This document shows, piece after piece, positions 1 to 9,029 of a stretch of DNA of 64,000 nt. This DNA comes from Thiomonas sp. FB-Cd (GTDB lineage: Bacteria; Pseudomonadota; Gammaproteobacteria; Burkholderiales; Burkholderiaceae_C). The stretch's first letter is position 1; every line of letters starts with the position of its first letter. Location: assembly GCF_000733775.1 (NCBI RefSeq), contig NZ_JPOE01000002.1, forward strand, positions 1,612,001 through 1,676,000, read 5' to 3'. The notes beneath the pieces were generated by a model. It was not told the DNA's origin, did no database searches, and saw only the letters and a list, made by a program, of their open reading frames with translations. The position numbers were made by a program, and so were the translations under genes.

Positions 1-490
1 GAAACGCGCTCAGCCCCAGGCCGCAGCGTGGGCACGTCGTCTGCAGCGTCACCTCCTCAACCCTGGCCGGCAATCCGCCCAGGCGCGTGCGGCCGTGACC
101 ACGCCGCCCACGTTGCTGGCCCCGCGGCCGTGGAGGGCCAGCGCTGACCTGGCACACCGCATTGATCGAGCGCGACTGTTCCGTCTTGGCGCCAAACACA
201 CGCAGGCGAAGGTCACGGATCTGCGCCTGCGCGGCCTCCAGCGCCGCCTTCAACTCGGCTTCACGCTGCGCAAATCGCGCCTTCTCGGCCTGATGCCGAC
301 GTTCCACGAACTCGATGCGTGCCACGGCTCGCGCATGCAGGGATCGGTATGCGTTTGCCCGCTGCACCAACTCGATGTGCTCGCGCCTGGTCAGCGTGAC
401 CAACTCCTGGTCATAGGGTTTCGGCGTCGGCCGTCTTGCGTCGGGCACCGTCCCGATCGCCGAGTCCAGGTCTGCGGCTGTGTCGTTCAC
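1..490 (-). CDS. IS66-like transposase, N-terminal part (runs off the left edge)
   Basis: On the minus strand an open frame starts at a GTG at 490 and runs off the window at base 1. It has a helical stretch (LVTLTRREHIELVQRANAY), then RDLRLRVFGAKTEQS, then a basic RGQQRGRRGHGRTRL segment, then a zinc-binding start TCPRCGLGL. This order (coiled coil, LFGRKSE-like motif, basic GQQxGxxGHGR linker, CxxC) is that of the N-terminus of IS66-family transposases. The catalytic DDE region would lie outside the window. No Shine-Dalgarno is obvious, so the start is uncertain. The plus-strand ORF over the same bases has no recognisable features and is a shadow. Confidence 0.6.
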   Translation of the reverse strand, partial: MNDTAADLDSAIGTVPDARRPTPKPYDQELVTLTRREHIELVQRANAYRSLHARAVARIEFVERRHQAEKARFAQREAELKAALEAAQAQIRDLRLRVFGAKTEQSRSINAVCQVSAGPPRPRGQQRGRRGHGRTRLGGLPARVEEVTLQTTCPRCGLGLSAF

Positions 491-640
491 AGCAAACAGG
501 GTACGGCGAAAAAACTTCTGTGTCCAGCACGTTCTGCTCGCGACTCGGTCAGCCTACGTCATCACCGAATCTTTACCCGACTTCGACACTTCCGGCACGC
601 AAGTTATTGATTGCATTGAAAGCAAGCTTCCAAACGCAGA

Positions 641-2344
641 CTACAGAACAGGGGCATGAAGGTCGGCCGGTATGGGAGTTGGCAGTGACAGGTCGGCGAA
701 CAGGGCCTTTTGTGCAGGCGTGATCTCGGTGAGTCCGGTGGCGGTTTCGCCGTCAGCGGATTGGACTGTCTGCTGGTGGATGGCGCGCAATTGCTCGAGC
801 CAGCGGGTCGGCGAGCCCTCGCGCCCGGCGGCGCGCAGCCGCATGCGCATGACGCGGTGCAGGATCAGCGCGATGAAGCAGATCAGCGCATGGGCGCGGA
901 TGCGCCTGGGCAGGCGGTGGTAGACCGGGCCGATGGCGATGTCGGATTTGAGCACGCGGAAGCCGCGCTCGATGTCGGCCAGGCTCTTGTAGCGCTGCAC
1001 CACCTCGTCGGCTGGCGCATCGGTGTTGGTCACCAGCAAGAGCTTGCCGTCGAGCAATTGCAGGTACTGCTTGCGCGCTTCGTCGATTTGAAAGCTGAAC
1101 AGCTTGCCCTGAAGGTCGACTTTGACCACGTGGGCCATGTTGGCTTCTTTGACCGCGTGATAGAAACGCGCGGTCGCCCCCGAGTCTGATAGCGGCCGCC
1201 CGCGCCGGCGCTCTCCAGCGTCCTGCGCGTCGAGGGTTCCGCTCCACTGCTGGCCCAGCGCGATGAGTTCGGCAAGCTGCTCCTCGCGCTGCTGGCGGCG
1301 GCGCGCGGCACCCTCCGGGTCGTGCGCGACGACCAGGCGCTGCTGTTTCCACGGCAACTGCGCCGCCCAGGGTTTCGTGCTGTCCTGGGTCGCGGCCAAC
1401 GTGCGCAGATCGTCGGCGAACTCGCCGTAGCGCGCAGCCGGCACGGCCAGGATGTACTGCACCTCGACGTCGCGCCCCTCGGCGCGCAATGCGTCCTGCA
1501 GCGCGCCGAGCTCCTTGAGGTTGTCCAGGCTGAGCAGTCCGCGATCGGCAATCAGCACCACGCGCTTGAGCGGGTAGCGCGCCAACAGTGCGCGAATCAT
1601 GGGCAGCAGTGTCCTGGCCTCGGCCGTGTTGCCGGGGTGGACCTCGTGGGCGATGGGCAGCCCGTCGGCGGTCTGCACCAGCGAGAGCATGAATTGACGC
1701 TCCACCTTGCCCGACTTGCCCATGCCGTGCACGCGCACGTCGCCGGGCAGTTCGCTCTCGCCGGCAACGCTCACCGTCGTGAGGTCGTAGAACACCACCG
1801 ACAGATCCTGATCGACCAGCGGGCGCAGCAGCATCGACAGCCTCTCGCCAAGGGCGCCGGCGTGCTCGTCGATCACGTCCATCGCCCGCAGCAGGTGCTG
1901 GTGCTGCGGCGCCTGCGAGAAGGCGAACTCCACCGGCAGGGCCACCGTGTCCAGCCAGCGCAGCACGCCGAGCTTGCTCTGCGCGTCGCTGAGGCGGTTC
2001 CACACCATGGCGCGCAGGCACCCCAGCACGTCGACCTCGGTCTTGGACCTGCGCCAGGCACTGGCCAGCTCATCGAGTTCGAGCTGTTTCCACAGCTGCG
2101 CCAGCGCCCACACGTCGCCGGCCTGGCGGCTGGCCAGAAAGCGCAGCCCTTGCAGCGACGAAGCCGCAGGAGCGCGGCCCTGGGCGCGCTGCAGTCCGGC
2201 GATGAGCTTGTCCACGTCGCCCCCGACGTCCAGACGACCCAGCGTGCACACCGTGCGCTGACGCGGCTGACCGGCGTCGTTGCGAAACGATTCCACGAGC
2301 TGGGCGTAGCGCCGACCGCCGGACTGGGTGATCTTGATGAACAT
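641..2344 (-). CDS. IS1634-family (IS4-type) transposase
   Basis: The 567-residue protein starts MFIKITQSGGRRYAQLVES, the usual opening of IS1634-family DDE transposases, and has the family's usual length. DDE landmarks are visible: VVFYDLTTV (first Asp), VVLIADRGLLS (second Asp), and YKSLADIERGFRVLKSD, the Y-x2-R-x3-E-x6-K-like signature carrying the catalytic Glu. The C-terminus IRAHALICFIALILHRVM is the conserved terminal helix. The reading frame is intact, so the element may be functional. I could not define its terminal inverted repeats. It lies immediately upstream of a 5'-truncated AAA ATPase, so this insertion or a nearby rearrangement may have removed that gene's start. Confidence 0.88.
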   Translation of the reverse strand: MFIKITQSGGRRYAQLVESFRNDAGQPRQRTVCTLGRLDVGGDVDKLIAGLQRAQGRAPAASSLQGLRFLASRQAGDVWALAQLWKQLELDELASAWRRSKTEVDVLGCLRAMVWNRLSDAQSKLGVLRWLDTVALPVEFAFSQAPQHQHLLRAMDVIDEHAGALGERLSMLLRPLVDQDLSVVFYDLTTVSVAGESELPGDVRVHGMGKSGKVERQFMLSLVQTADGLPIAHEVHPGNTAEARTLLPMIRALLARYPLKRVVLIADRGLLSLDNLKELGALQDALRAEGRDVEVQYILAVPAARYGEFADDLRTLAATQDSTKPWAAQLPWKQQRLVVAHDPEGAARRRQQREEQLAELIALGQQWSGTLDAQDAGERRRGRPLSDSGATARFYHAVKEANMAHVVKVDLQGKLFSFQIDEARKQYLQLLDGKLLLVTNTDAPADEVVQRYKSLADIERGFRVLKSDIAIGPVYHRLPRRIRAHALICFIALILHRVMRMRLRAAGREGSPTRWLEQLRAIHQQTVQSADGETATGLTEITPAQKALFADLSLPTPIPADLHAPVL

Positions 2345-2695
2345 GGCCGAAGTGTAGCTGGCGCGCTCCGCGAAATCAACTACACAACAGTGACAAACGT
2401 GCCACTACACGCAATCAACGAGAAACGGCCTCACGGTGCACTCAAGTCATTGATTCAACACGCCCCGGTCGGCGTGCCAGCGCCGCGCACAGACCAAAAT
2501 CGGCCCGGAAGTGTAGAGTCGAGATGTGGCGCGCCGACCGTAGGTCCAGGTTGTCTGTTTGCCGCCCCTTTCGTCTGGCGGTGCCCGAGTACCCTCGCCA
2601 TAGCCACGTTTCCACACCCCGCTCATCGAACCCGGCGTGCCGATTTCCGGCACCGGGCTCTCGGACAAGGCGCTCATGCCTTCGCACACGGCCAG
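2345..2695. other. Junction between IS1634-type element and truncated ATPase; no gene seen
   Basis: The plus frame of the downstream ATPase is open through here, but the translation shows no family similarity, so it is probably fortuitous. Bases about 2620-2690 (CTCATCGAACCCGGCGTGC onward) resemble the DNA that often flanks group II intron maturase genes. That recollection could not be checked. I see no intact gene. Confidence 0.35.
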
Positions 2696-4426
2696 GATGA
2701 CACCGCGGACTGCCTGGGTTCGCTGAACAGCAACAAGGCGGTTGCGGCATTGGCCGTGATTCTGGATCAACCCGAAGCCGCCATTCGCCAGGCGCTGGCG
2801 CCACGCGGGCAGTTGGCCCAGTCCGGATTGCTGACCCTTTCCCGCGGCAGCCACGAGCAGTTGACCGGAAAACTCGAGATGCTCTCCGACCAGTTCAGCG
2901 ACTTCATCCTGTCGCCGGATGTCGAGCCGCTGTCGCTGCTTCGCGGCTCCGTGGCTCCGAGTGCGGCGCCGACTTTGAACCTCGACGACTTTCCGCATCT
3001 GGGACTGGACCTCCGGGTGCTGAGGCAATACCTTCGCGTGGCCCTGCGCGAGCGCAAGACAGGCGTCAACGTGCTCGTCTATGGGCCGCCGGGAACGGGG
3101 AAGACGGAACTGGCACGCGTTCTTGCGGCAGACATCGGGTGCGAGCTCTTTGAGGTCTCCGCCGAGGACAACGATGGCGACCCGATTGGCGGCGCGCGGC
3201 GACTGCGTGCGTACCAGGCTGCCCAGCGCTTTCTCGCCCAGCGCGAGGTGCTGGTTCTCTTTGACGAGGTGGAGGATGTCTTCGAAGTGGCGGAGCCGCG
3301 CATTCTCTGGACGCAACGCGGCGCAAAGACCAACAACACCAGCAACCGCAAGGGCTGGGTCAACAAGGCCCTGGAAGCCAATCAGGCACCGACGCTGTGG
3401 CTGACGAACTCCATCCAGGGCCTTGATCCGGCCTACGTGCGACGCTTTGATCTTGTCATTCAGGTCTCCATTCCGCCGCTGTCGGTGCGCACGCGGATCG
3501 TGCGCAAGGCGTGCGGCTCGCTGGTTGATGACTCAACGCTGCGCAATCTGGCCGAATGCGAGACGCTGGCCCCTGCCGTGCTCACGCGCGCCGCAAGCGT
3601 GGTGGCGGCGGTCGGTAGCGAGTTGGCGGTCGCGGCACGGCCGAAGGCACTCCTGCGCCTGGTCAGCCATACGCTGCAGGCGCAAGGTCACGCCGCTCTT
3701 GCGCCCAACCCCATGGCGGGGTTGCCCGAAGGGTATGACCCGCAAGACGTGCATGCTGATGCTGATCTTGTGGAGTTGGTCGGGGGCATCCGCCGCTCGG
3801 AGAGTGCACGCATGTGCCTGTATGGCCCACCTGGGACAGGGAAGACGGCCTATGCGCGCTGGCTCGCCCAGCGACTCGATCGACCGCTGTATGTGCGGCG
3901 AGCCTCGGACCTCCTGAGCAAATGGCTGGGCGATAACGAGAAGAACATCGCCAAGGCATTCCGCGAAGCCGAGGCCGACGGTGCGGTGCTCCTCATCGAC
4001 GAGGTCGACAGCTTCCTGCGCAGTCGCCTTCGAGCCGAGCGCTCCTGGGAGACGTCACTCGTGAACGAGATGCTGACGCAGATGGAGGCATTCAACGGCG
4101 TGTTCATCGCATCCACCAACTTGATGGACGACCTCGATGAAGCCGCGCTGAGACGCTTTGACCTCAAGGTGAAGTTCGGTTATCTCGATGCGGCGCAGGC
4201 CCGGGCGCTGTTTGGTCGAGCATGCGCGGCCCTCGGGGTCGACGTCCCGACTGCGGACGACGGCGCTCGGCTGAACCTGCCGGCAACGCTCACCCCGGGG
4301 GACTTCGCCGCCGTCATGCGCCAACATCGGTTCCGCCCCATCGCCACAACGATGGCACTCGCAGAAGCTCTCGAAGCGGAGTGCGCGATCAAGCATGCGC
4401 CCAAGCGTGCCATAGGGTTCAAATGA
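2696..4426 (+). pseudogene. Twin AAA+ ATPase, 5'-truncated
   Basis: The recognisable protein begins around 2696 without its own start. It carries a helical region (LNSNKAVAALAVILDQPE), then a first AAA module with Walker A VYGPPGTGKTELAR and Walker B VLVLFDEVEDVF, then a second module with Walker A LYGPPGTGKTAYAR, Walker B AVLLIDEVDSFL and an arginine-finger region LRRFDLKVKF. Full-length relatives have roughly 200 or more extra N-terminal residues. Here they are replaced by sequence from the IS junction, so the gene is called truncated. The frame stays open backwards into the antisense of the IS1634-type gene, which is a shadow. An ATG at 2879 could start a shorter product. Function is unknown; such ATPases are often annotated only as ATP-binding proteins. 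Confidence 0.7.
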
Positions 4427-5175
4427 TCGCCGCGGCGGCACCTTGTCGCTCAGCGGTGCCGACGACGCCACCCAGCAAGGAGTCAACCGGTAAGCTCACC
4501 GTCGATCCTCAACTCGGCTTGCGGTAGGGGCCGCGGTCCGACGCTACTTTCAGCGATATCAGTGGCTTATGCTGTTCGCGCCGGCGCGAAGTTGAGCGGG
4601 GCGCCGATTCTTTTGTGATCAGGTTCTGGCTCTCTCTGATTTCGTCGCGACTGATGTCCCGGGCAAATACCCCGGACCACGCGCTCGCCCAATCCAGAGG
4701 AGTGGACGGATTTGGGCCGTGGCGCAATTGACCGCCGCACCGGCAGATGCCCGATCAGGCATCGTGCCGAAGGTGTGCTGTCCCCCGTGCTTGGTGTCGA
4801 CTGCACTTGGCTAATGGAAATCCGTAGGGCGATCAATTCCGTGTCGGTACGCACAAACGCCATGGCCGATCGCTGCGCAAGAAACACAAGGATCCGTGCC
4901 AGACCAGAACCGCACTGAGCATGTCGCCGAGCATGCCTTAGCCCCCGCGGCGGCTGGTCCGTCGCAAGCGCCGTCCGCCGACGACGATAGGCCTGCGAAG
5001 CATCTCATCAACTAGCGCTTCCACGACAGCCGTTTCGAGCCAATCGTGGACTATTGAGATACATTCACCGCGTGCCTGCGGGCATCACCTGCGCGTCCAC
5101 GATCGTGCTAAAAAGCCGTCCATGATCGCCCAAATGCGCACAGAGGCTTGTGAACTATTCATAACGGAGCAATGA
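4427..5175. other. Intergenic, no gene recognised
   Basis: Several short ORFs on both strands lie here, but none shows a motif, a convincing ribosome site or a domain. The flanks are mobile-element debris, so this may be decayed insertion DNA. Confidence 0.5.
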
Positions 5176-5643
5176 ATGACAGAAGGAACCAAGAGCGCGC
5201 GTGTCAAGCGGAAACCGCCCAAGCCGGGGAAAAAGCAGCGCGTCCAAATCGAGACGGCTGCGCTTCCCCCTTGGTTGCAGAGCTATGCGAAGCGAATTGA
5301 CGAGTTCGAGATGGGGTTGATCCAAGATCAAGAACTGTTCAATGGAACGAAGTCCTTTAGCTCGCTGCATGAATGGTTCGATGACATCAAAAATCAACTC
5401 GATGAAATCAAGGAAGTCATTCTTCGCTATGAGGCCGATGTGCCAAATGCTGAATTCAGGGCGGATCTTCTCGATGAGGTAATTATCCTTGAGGATCAAG
5501 CATCGACATGTAATTCGCTCAGAGGGTTGGATGATTTTTGCGACCAGACACCCATATCTGGAGATTTTTGTCGATTGCTGGAGAATTTGCACACGAGATT
5601 TCAGGATCGGGTATATGCGTTGATTGAGCTGCTGCGCGAATAG
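5176..5643 (+). CDS. Hypothetical protein, 155 aa
   Basis: The start is set by CGGAG at 5165-5169, six bases before the ATG at 5176. An ATG at 5172 is out of frame. The protein has a basic N-terminus (VKRKPPKPGKKQR) followed by an acidic, strongly helical body (MKNQLDEIKEV-like heptads around residues 70-100) and no membrane segment. It is richer in A+T and in Lys, Asn and Ile codons than its neighbours, which suggests recent transfer. No family was recognised. It sits alone between mobile-element remnants, so context says nothing about its role. Confidence 0.6.
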   Translation: MTEGTKSARVKRKPPKPGKKQRVQIETAALPPWLQSYAKRIDEFEMGLIQDQELFNGTKSFSSLHEWFDDIKNQLDEIKEVILRYEADVPNAEFRADLLDEVIILEDQASTCNSLRGLDDFCDQTPISGDFCRLLENLHTRFQDRVYALIELLRE

Positions 5644-5737
5644 GAAGTCGCGAGCGCGTATTGCGCGCGATCGTCAACGCAACGCGCCTTAGAACACTGC
5701 CTCTGTTAACAATCTCTCTCACGAACATCCGTAAGCA

Positions 5738-6466
5738 ATGGGGTGGACGCCCCCACCCACTGCGGCATCGATGTGCCAAGGTGGAGGTGTCATCAGGTAT
5801 GCCGACGACTTCGTGGTGACCGGTATCTCCAAGGAGGTGCTGCAAGCCAAGGTATTGCCGGCAATCCAAGCGTTCATGGCTGAGAGGGGGCTGGAACTCT
5901 CGCAAGAGAAGACCAGGATCACTCACATTGAGCAGGGCTTCGACTTCCTGGGTCAGAACGTGCGCAAGTACGACGAAAAACTGCTGATCAAGCCGGCGAA
6001 GAAGAGCGTGAAGGCGCTTCTCGAAAAGGCTCGGGAAATCATCAAGAAACATGCAAGCGCCACACAGGTGACGGTCATCAGGTTGCTCAACCCGATCATC
6101 CGGGGCTGGGCCACGTACCACCGCCACGTGGTGGCCAAAGCAAGCCTCACGACAGTCGACCATCACCTCTGGCACCTTCTCTGGAGATGGGCACGACGGC
6201 TCCATCCTGCCAAAGGCGCCAAATGGGTCCTCAGGAAATACTTCCATCGCGATGGTGGGCTGGCTTGGGCATTCGCCGCTAAAGGACCAGACGACAGGCA
6301 ATCTCCTCGGCTGCGTCTGTTTAGGGCCATGACGATACCGATCACCCGGCACGTCAAGATCAGGGCCCAGGCCGACCCGTACGATGCGAGCTGGAAGCCA
6401 TACTTCGAGCGACGCCACGCCATGAAGAAAACCGTCAAGTCGTTCGGTGCCACCCTGTGGTGCTGA
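5738..6466 (+). pseudogene. Group II intron reverse transcriptase/maturase, C-terminal fragment
   Basis: The fragment opens just before the catalytic motif RYADDFVVTG. It continues through QEKTRITHIEQGFDFLGQNV, which is RT domain 7/thumb, and RLLNPIIRGWATYHRHVV, the group II intron maturase (GIIM) signature, to the stop at 6464-6466. Everything upstream of YADD, including RT domains 0-4, is absent. The first 16 or so codons (GWTPPPTAAS) are not family sequence. With no palm N-terminus the protein cannot be an active reverse transcriptase. The ribozyme tail follows directly, as expected for the 3' part of an intron. Confidence 0.9.
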
Positions 6467-6471
6467 AAAAT

Positions 6472-6545
6472 GGCCGTATGAGGAGTGACTCTCATGTACG
6501 GTTCTTAGGGGGCGGCGGTGCAGCAATGCACTGCTGCTACCCGAC
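6472..6545 (+). ncRNA. Group II intron domains V and VI (3' end of the ribozyme)
   Basis: Bases 6472-6504 have the domain V pattern: GGCCGTATGAG pairs with CTCATGTACGGTT around a short GTGA loop. Bases 6511-6540 form a domain VI-like hairpin. The 3' terminus CTACCCGAC (6537-6545) is the usual bacterial intron end. Since the 5' domains are missing, only a dead remnant remains. The 3' exon would begin at about 6546. Confidence 0.75.
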
Positions 6546-6608
6546 CAGTTTCACGGGGTCGACGGGCGAGGTTAAGCCGTGCTTCGCAAATAGCTTCGCC
6601 GCGGCTAG

Positions 6609-6785
6609 GCAGCACCGTCTTTTGCAAACCTCCCGTCCTGCTTGGTAGAAATGGAGGCGTGCGGGAGCTCGCACCACTGGGCACGCAAGATCGAGGCGCT
6701 TGGCCACAAGGTCAAGCTGATCGCGCCACAGTTCGTCAAGCCCCACGTCAAAAGCAACAAGAGCGACGCTGCTGATGCTGACTGA
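6609..6785 (+). pseudogene. IS110-family transposase fragment
   Basis: The translated fragment reads FANLPSCLVEMEACGSSHHW, then ALGHKVKLIAPQFVKPHVKS, and ends NKSDAADAD before a stop at 6783-6785. This is the segment around the Glu and Asp-Asp of the IS110 DEDD catalytic domain. It is homologous to, but clearly different from, the intact copy at 59491-60567 (IEACGGAHHW, NKTDATDAR). The N-terminal Asp motif and the whole C-terminal domain are lost. Confidence 0.8.
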
Positions 6786-7014
6786 TGGCCTGCACCAGTG
6801 CGTCGAGTCCTCCACGCCAGCGCGCAGGTAGCCAGCCTTTAGCTGTCCCTCGCGCGCAATTCCATCCTGTACCGCTTCCGGTACCCGTCTGCAATCGTCG
6901 GTGGCGTCCATCTCTCTCGAAGGGCGCGTGCATCGAATGCCCCTGCCAGGGGCTCGGAGCACCCAAGCGATTGGCGAGCCTGGTACGATCCGTGAAGAAG
7001 GCAATCAGACATAC

Positions 7015-8589
7015 ATGGCAATTCCTATCATTGACCTCTTTGCAGGCCCGGGCGGGCTGGGCGAGGGCTTCGCCTCGCTGACTGGCAAGGACGGCCTCCC
7101 CGCGTTCGATCTTCGTCTGTCGATCGAAAAGGACCCGGTCGCGCACCGCACCCTGCGGCTCCGCGCCGCATACCGATTGCTGCGCAGCACCCCTGGGGAG
7201 CACCACTATTACGACTATGTACGCGGTGACATCACAGCAGACGAGTTTCTGAGGATTCCCGCGGTCAAAGCCGCCATGGATGAAGCCGCCGAGGAAGCGC
7301 GCTGCCATGAACTTGGACGGACGCCCGAGCAGGTCGTCGACCGTGAGATCCTCCGTGCGCTGGGCGGTCGAACCGACTGGGTTCTGATTGGCGGCCCACC
7401 CTGCCAAGCCTACTCGCTGGCCGGACGCGCGCGCCGCACGAACGACGCGTCATTCGCCGACGACGTCAAGCATTTCCTTTACCGGGAATATCTGCGGATC
7501 ATCCGAGCGCATCATCCCGCGATGTTTGTGATGGAGAACGTGAAGGGGCTGCTCTCCTCGACGCATTCTGGAAATCCGATGTTCACTCGGATCCTTGACG
7601 ATCTTTCCGTTCCGCATGAAGGGGTCGAGTACGAAATAAAGTCATTCGTGAAATTCGATGATGGCCTGGGTCTCGCACCCGCGGACTACCTGATCGAGTC
7701 CGAGCGTTTCGGTCTTCCGCAGGCTCGCCATCGCGTGATCCTTCTAGGGATCAGAAGGTCGCTGGGCGCGCGACAAGCTCGACTCCTCTCACCTTCTCCA
7801 CCAATCACGGTGGTCGAAGCCATTGGCGACCTGCCCCCCATGCGGAGCCGGCTTTCGCGCACCTCCGATTCCAAGGAGGCGTGGAACGCAGCCATCCTGC
7901 AGGCTTCCTCTTTGGTGAGAGGCTGGAGCGCCGGAGGAGTCCGAAGGATCACATCGATCATGCGAGCCGCATCGGATACAGCTGCAAGTCTGGACTCGAC
8001 GGGTGCCCGATTCGTTCGAAACGCCAGTTCGAACCCACGCGGCAATATCTCGCCCCAAGCCCAGACCTTCCGAGATTGGGTGATGCGACCCCTCGTGGGA
8101 GGTGTGCTGCAGCATGAGGCGCGCGCGCACATGGCGAACGATCTTGCACGCTATCTCTTTGCTGCAAGCTTCGCAAGCGAATTCGGCTACTCGCCCGGCC
8201 TTGCGAACTATCCGCCGGCGCTGCTTCCAAAGCACCGCAATGCGGTTACCTCGGATGGATCCTCCCCGCCATTCAACGATCGATTCAGAGTTCAGTGCGC
8301 GCATCAGCCCTCCTCGACCGTCGTTTCGCATATAGCGAAGGACGGCCATTACTACATCCATTACGACCCGTCCCAATGCCGCAGCCTGACGGTCCGAGAA
8401 GCTGCTCGCCTGCAAACGTTCCCGGATGATTACTTTTTCGAGGGGACAAGGACCCAGCAGTACACGCAGGTGGGCAATGCCGTGCCTCCGCTGCTCGCTC
8501 GGGGAATCGCTGAGCTCGTCCGAGATCTTCTGCAGAGCAGCTCGAATCAGGGAATTTCCAGCAAGCTGGTCGCTGGCGCAGCAGCCTGA
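7015..8589 (+). CDS. DNA (cytosine-5-)-methyltransferase, Dcm-like
   Basis: The 524-residue protein should transfer a methyl group from SAM to C5 of cytosine in a specific site and protect host DNA. Motifs appear in canonical order: motif I DLFAGPGGLGEGF, motif IV GGPPCQAYSLAGR with the catalytic Cys, motif VI MENVKG, motif VIII QARHRV, motif IX LTVREAARLQTFPDDY and motif X QVGNAVPPLLA. The target-recognition region lies between motifs VIII and IX. I chose the ATG at 7015 because motif I begins just after it; the longer frame from 6901 is upstream read-through. A purine-rich GAAGAAGG about 13 bases upstream is a weak ribosome site. It is convergent with vsr, overlapping it by 43 bases, and faces the restriction operon. 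Confidence 0.95.
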   Translation: MAIPIIDLFAGPGGLGEGFASLTGKDGLPAFDLRLSIEKDPVAHRTLRLRAAYRLLRSTPGEHHYYDYVRGDITADEFLRIPAVKAAMDEAAEEARCHELGRTPEQVVDREILRALGGRTDWVLIGGPPCQAYSLAGRARRTNDASFADDVKHFLYREYLRIIRAHHPAMFVMENVKGLLSSTHSGNPMFTRILDDLSVPHEGVEYEIKSFVKFDDGLGLAPADYLIESERFGLPQARHRVILLGIRRSLGARQARLLSPSPPITVVEAIGDLPPMRSRLSRTSDSKEAWNAAILQASSLVRGWSAGGVRRITSIMRAASDTAASLDSTGARFVRNASSNPRGNISPQAQTFRDWVMRPLVGGVLQHEARAHMANDLARYLFAASFASEFGYSPGLANYPPALLPKHRNAVTSDGSSPPFNDRFRVQCAHQPSSTVVSHIAKDGHYYIHYDPSQCRSLTVREAARLQTFPDDYFFEGTRTQQYTQVGNAVPPLLARGIAELVRDLLQSSSNQGISSKLVAGAAA

Positions 8590-9008
8590 CCCTCAAGCCA
8601 AGCGCGGAATCTGGCGAGATTCGCGGCTTCGAGTCCATCTGGGCCGATCGCGCACTCCCAGAGAATTGCGACACGCCAACCAGCGCGTGCCAAGCTCTCG
8701 ACTGCCAACGCGTCTCGACGAACATTGGCTTCGAACTTTGCCTGCCAGAAATCAGCCCGCGTTTTAGGGGTCGCAGCATAGCCACATCCTCGGTGCCGGT
8801 GCCAGAAGCATCCATGCACGAACACTGCCACCCGAAAACGAGGAAGCACTATATCGGGTCGCCCCGAAAGATCTCCGCGATGAAGACGAAATCTGTAGCC
8901 AAGTGCATGCAACTGACGCCGGACTGCGAGCTCGACCGCCGTGTCCTTGCCGCGTATCGTCGCCATCATTCGACTGCGCTTCTCGGCTGTCACGACATCG
9001 GCACACAC
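8547..9008 (-). CDS. vsr: Very short patch repair endonuclease (Vsr)
   Basis: The 153-residue protein has the Vsr landmarks: RSRMMATIRGKDTAVELAVR, RLHRGDLSGRPDIVLPRF with the catalytic Asp, VFVHGCFWHRHRGC with the zinc-binding His and Cys, and WRVAILWECAI. Vsr nicks next to T:G mismatches produced by deamination of 5-methylcytosine. A Vsr beside a C5 methyltransferase therefore fits repair of its own mutagenic by-product. It is the last gene of the minus-strand operon, 21 bases after the AIPR gene, and its 3' end overlaps that of the methyltransferase gene. Confidence 0.95.
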   Translation of the reverse strand: MCADVVTAEKRSRMMATIRGKDTAVELAVRRQLHALGYRFRLHRGDLSGRPDIVLPRFRVAVFVHGCFWHRHRGCGYAATPKTRADFWQAKFEANVRRDALAVESLARAGWRVAILWECAIGPDGLEAANLARFRAWLEGQAAAPATSLLEIP

Positions 9009-9029
9009 CGCGAACTCCCCGCCGTGAGA

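Noticed and set aside
753..2021. 422-codon minus-strand frame inside the IS1634-type element
   Set aside because: Out of frame with the transposase, composed of Arg/Ala-rich low-complexity sequence typical of high-GC shadows.
605..2420. TTGATTGC near both ends of the IS1634-type element as terminal inverted repeats
   Set aside because: Only eight bases match, with no further extension and no target duplication.
1322..2695. Long plus-strand frame fused to the AAA ATPase
   Set aside because: It is the antisense of the IS1634-type transposase followed by junction DNA. No family similarity begins before about 2696.
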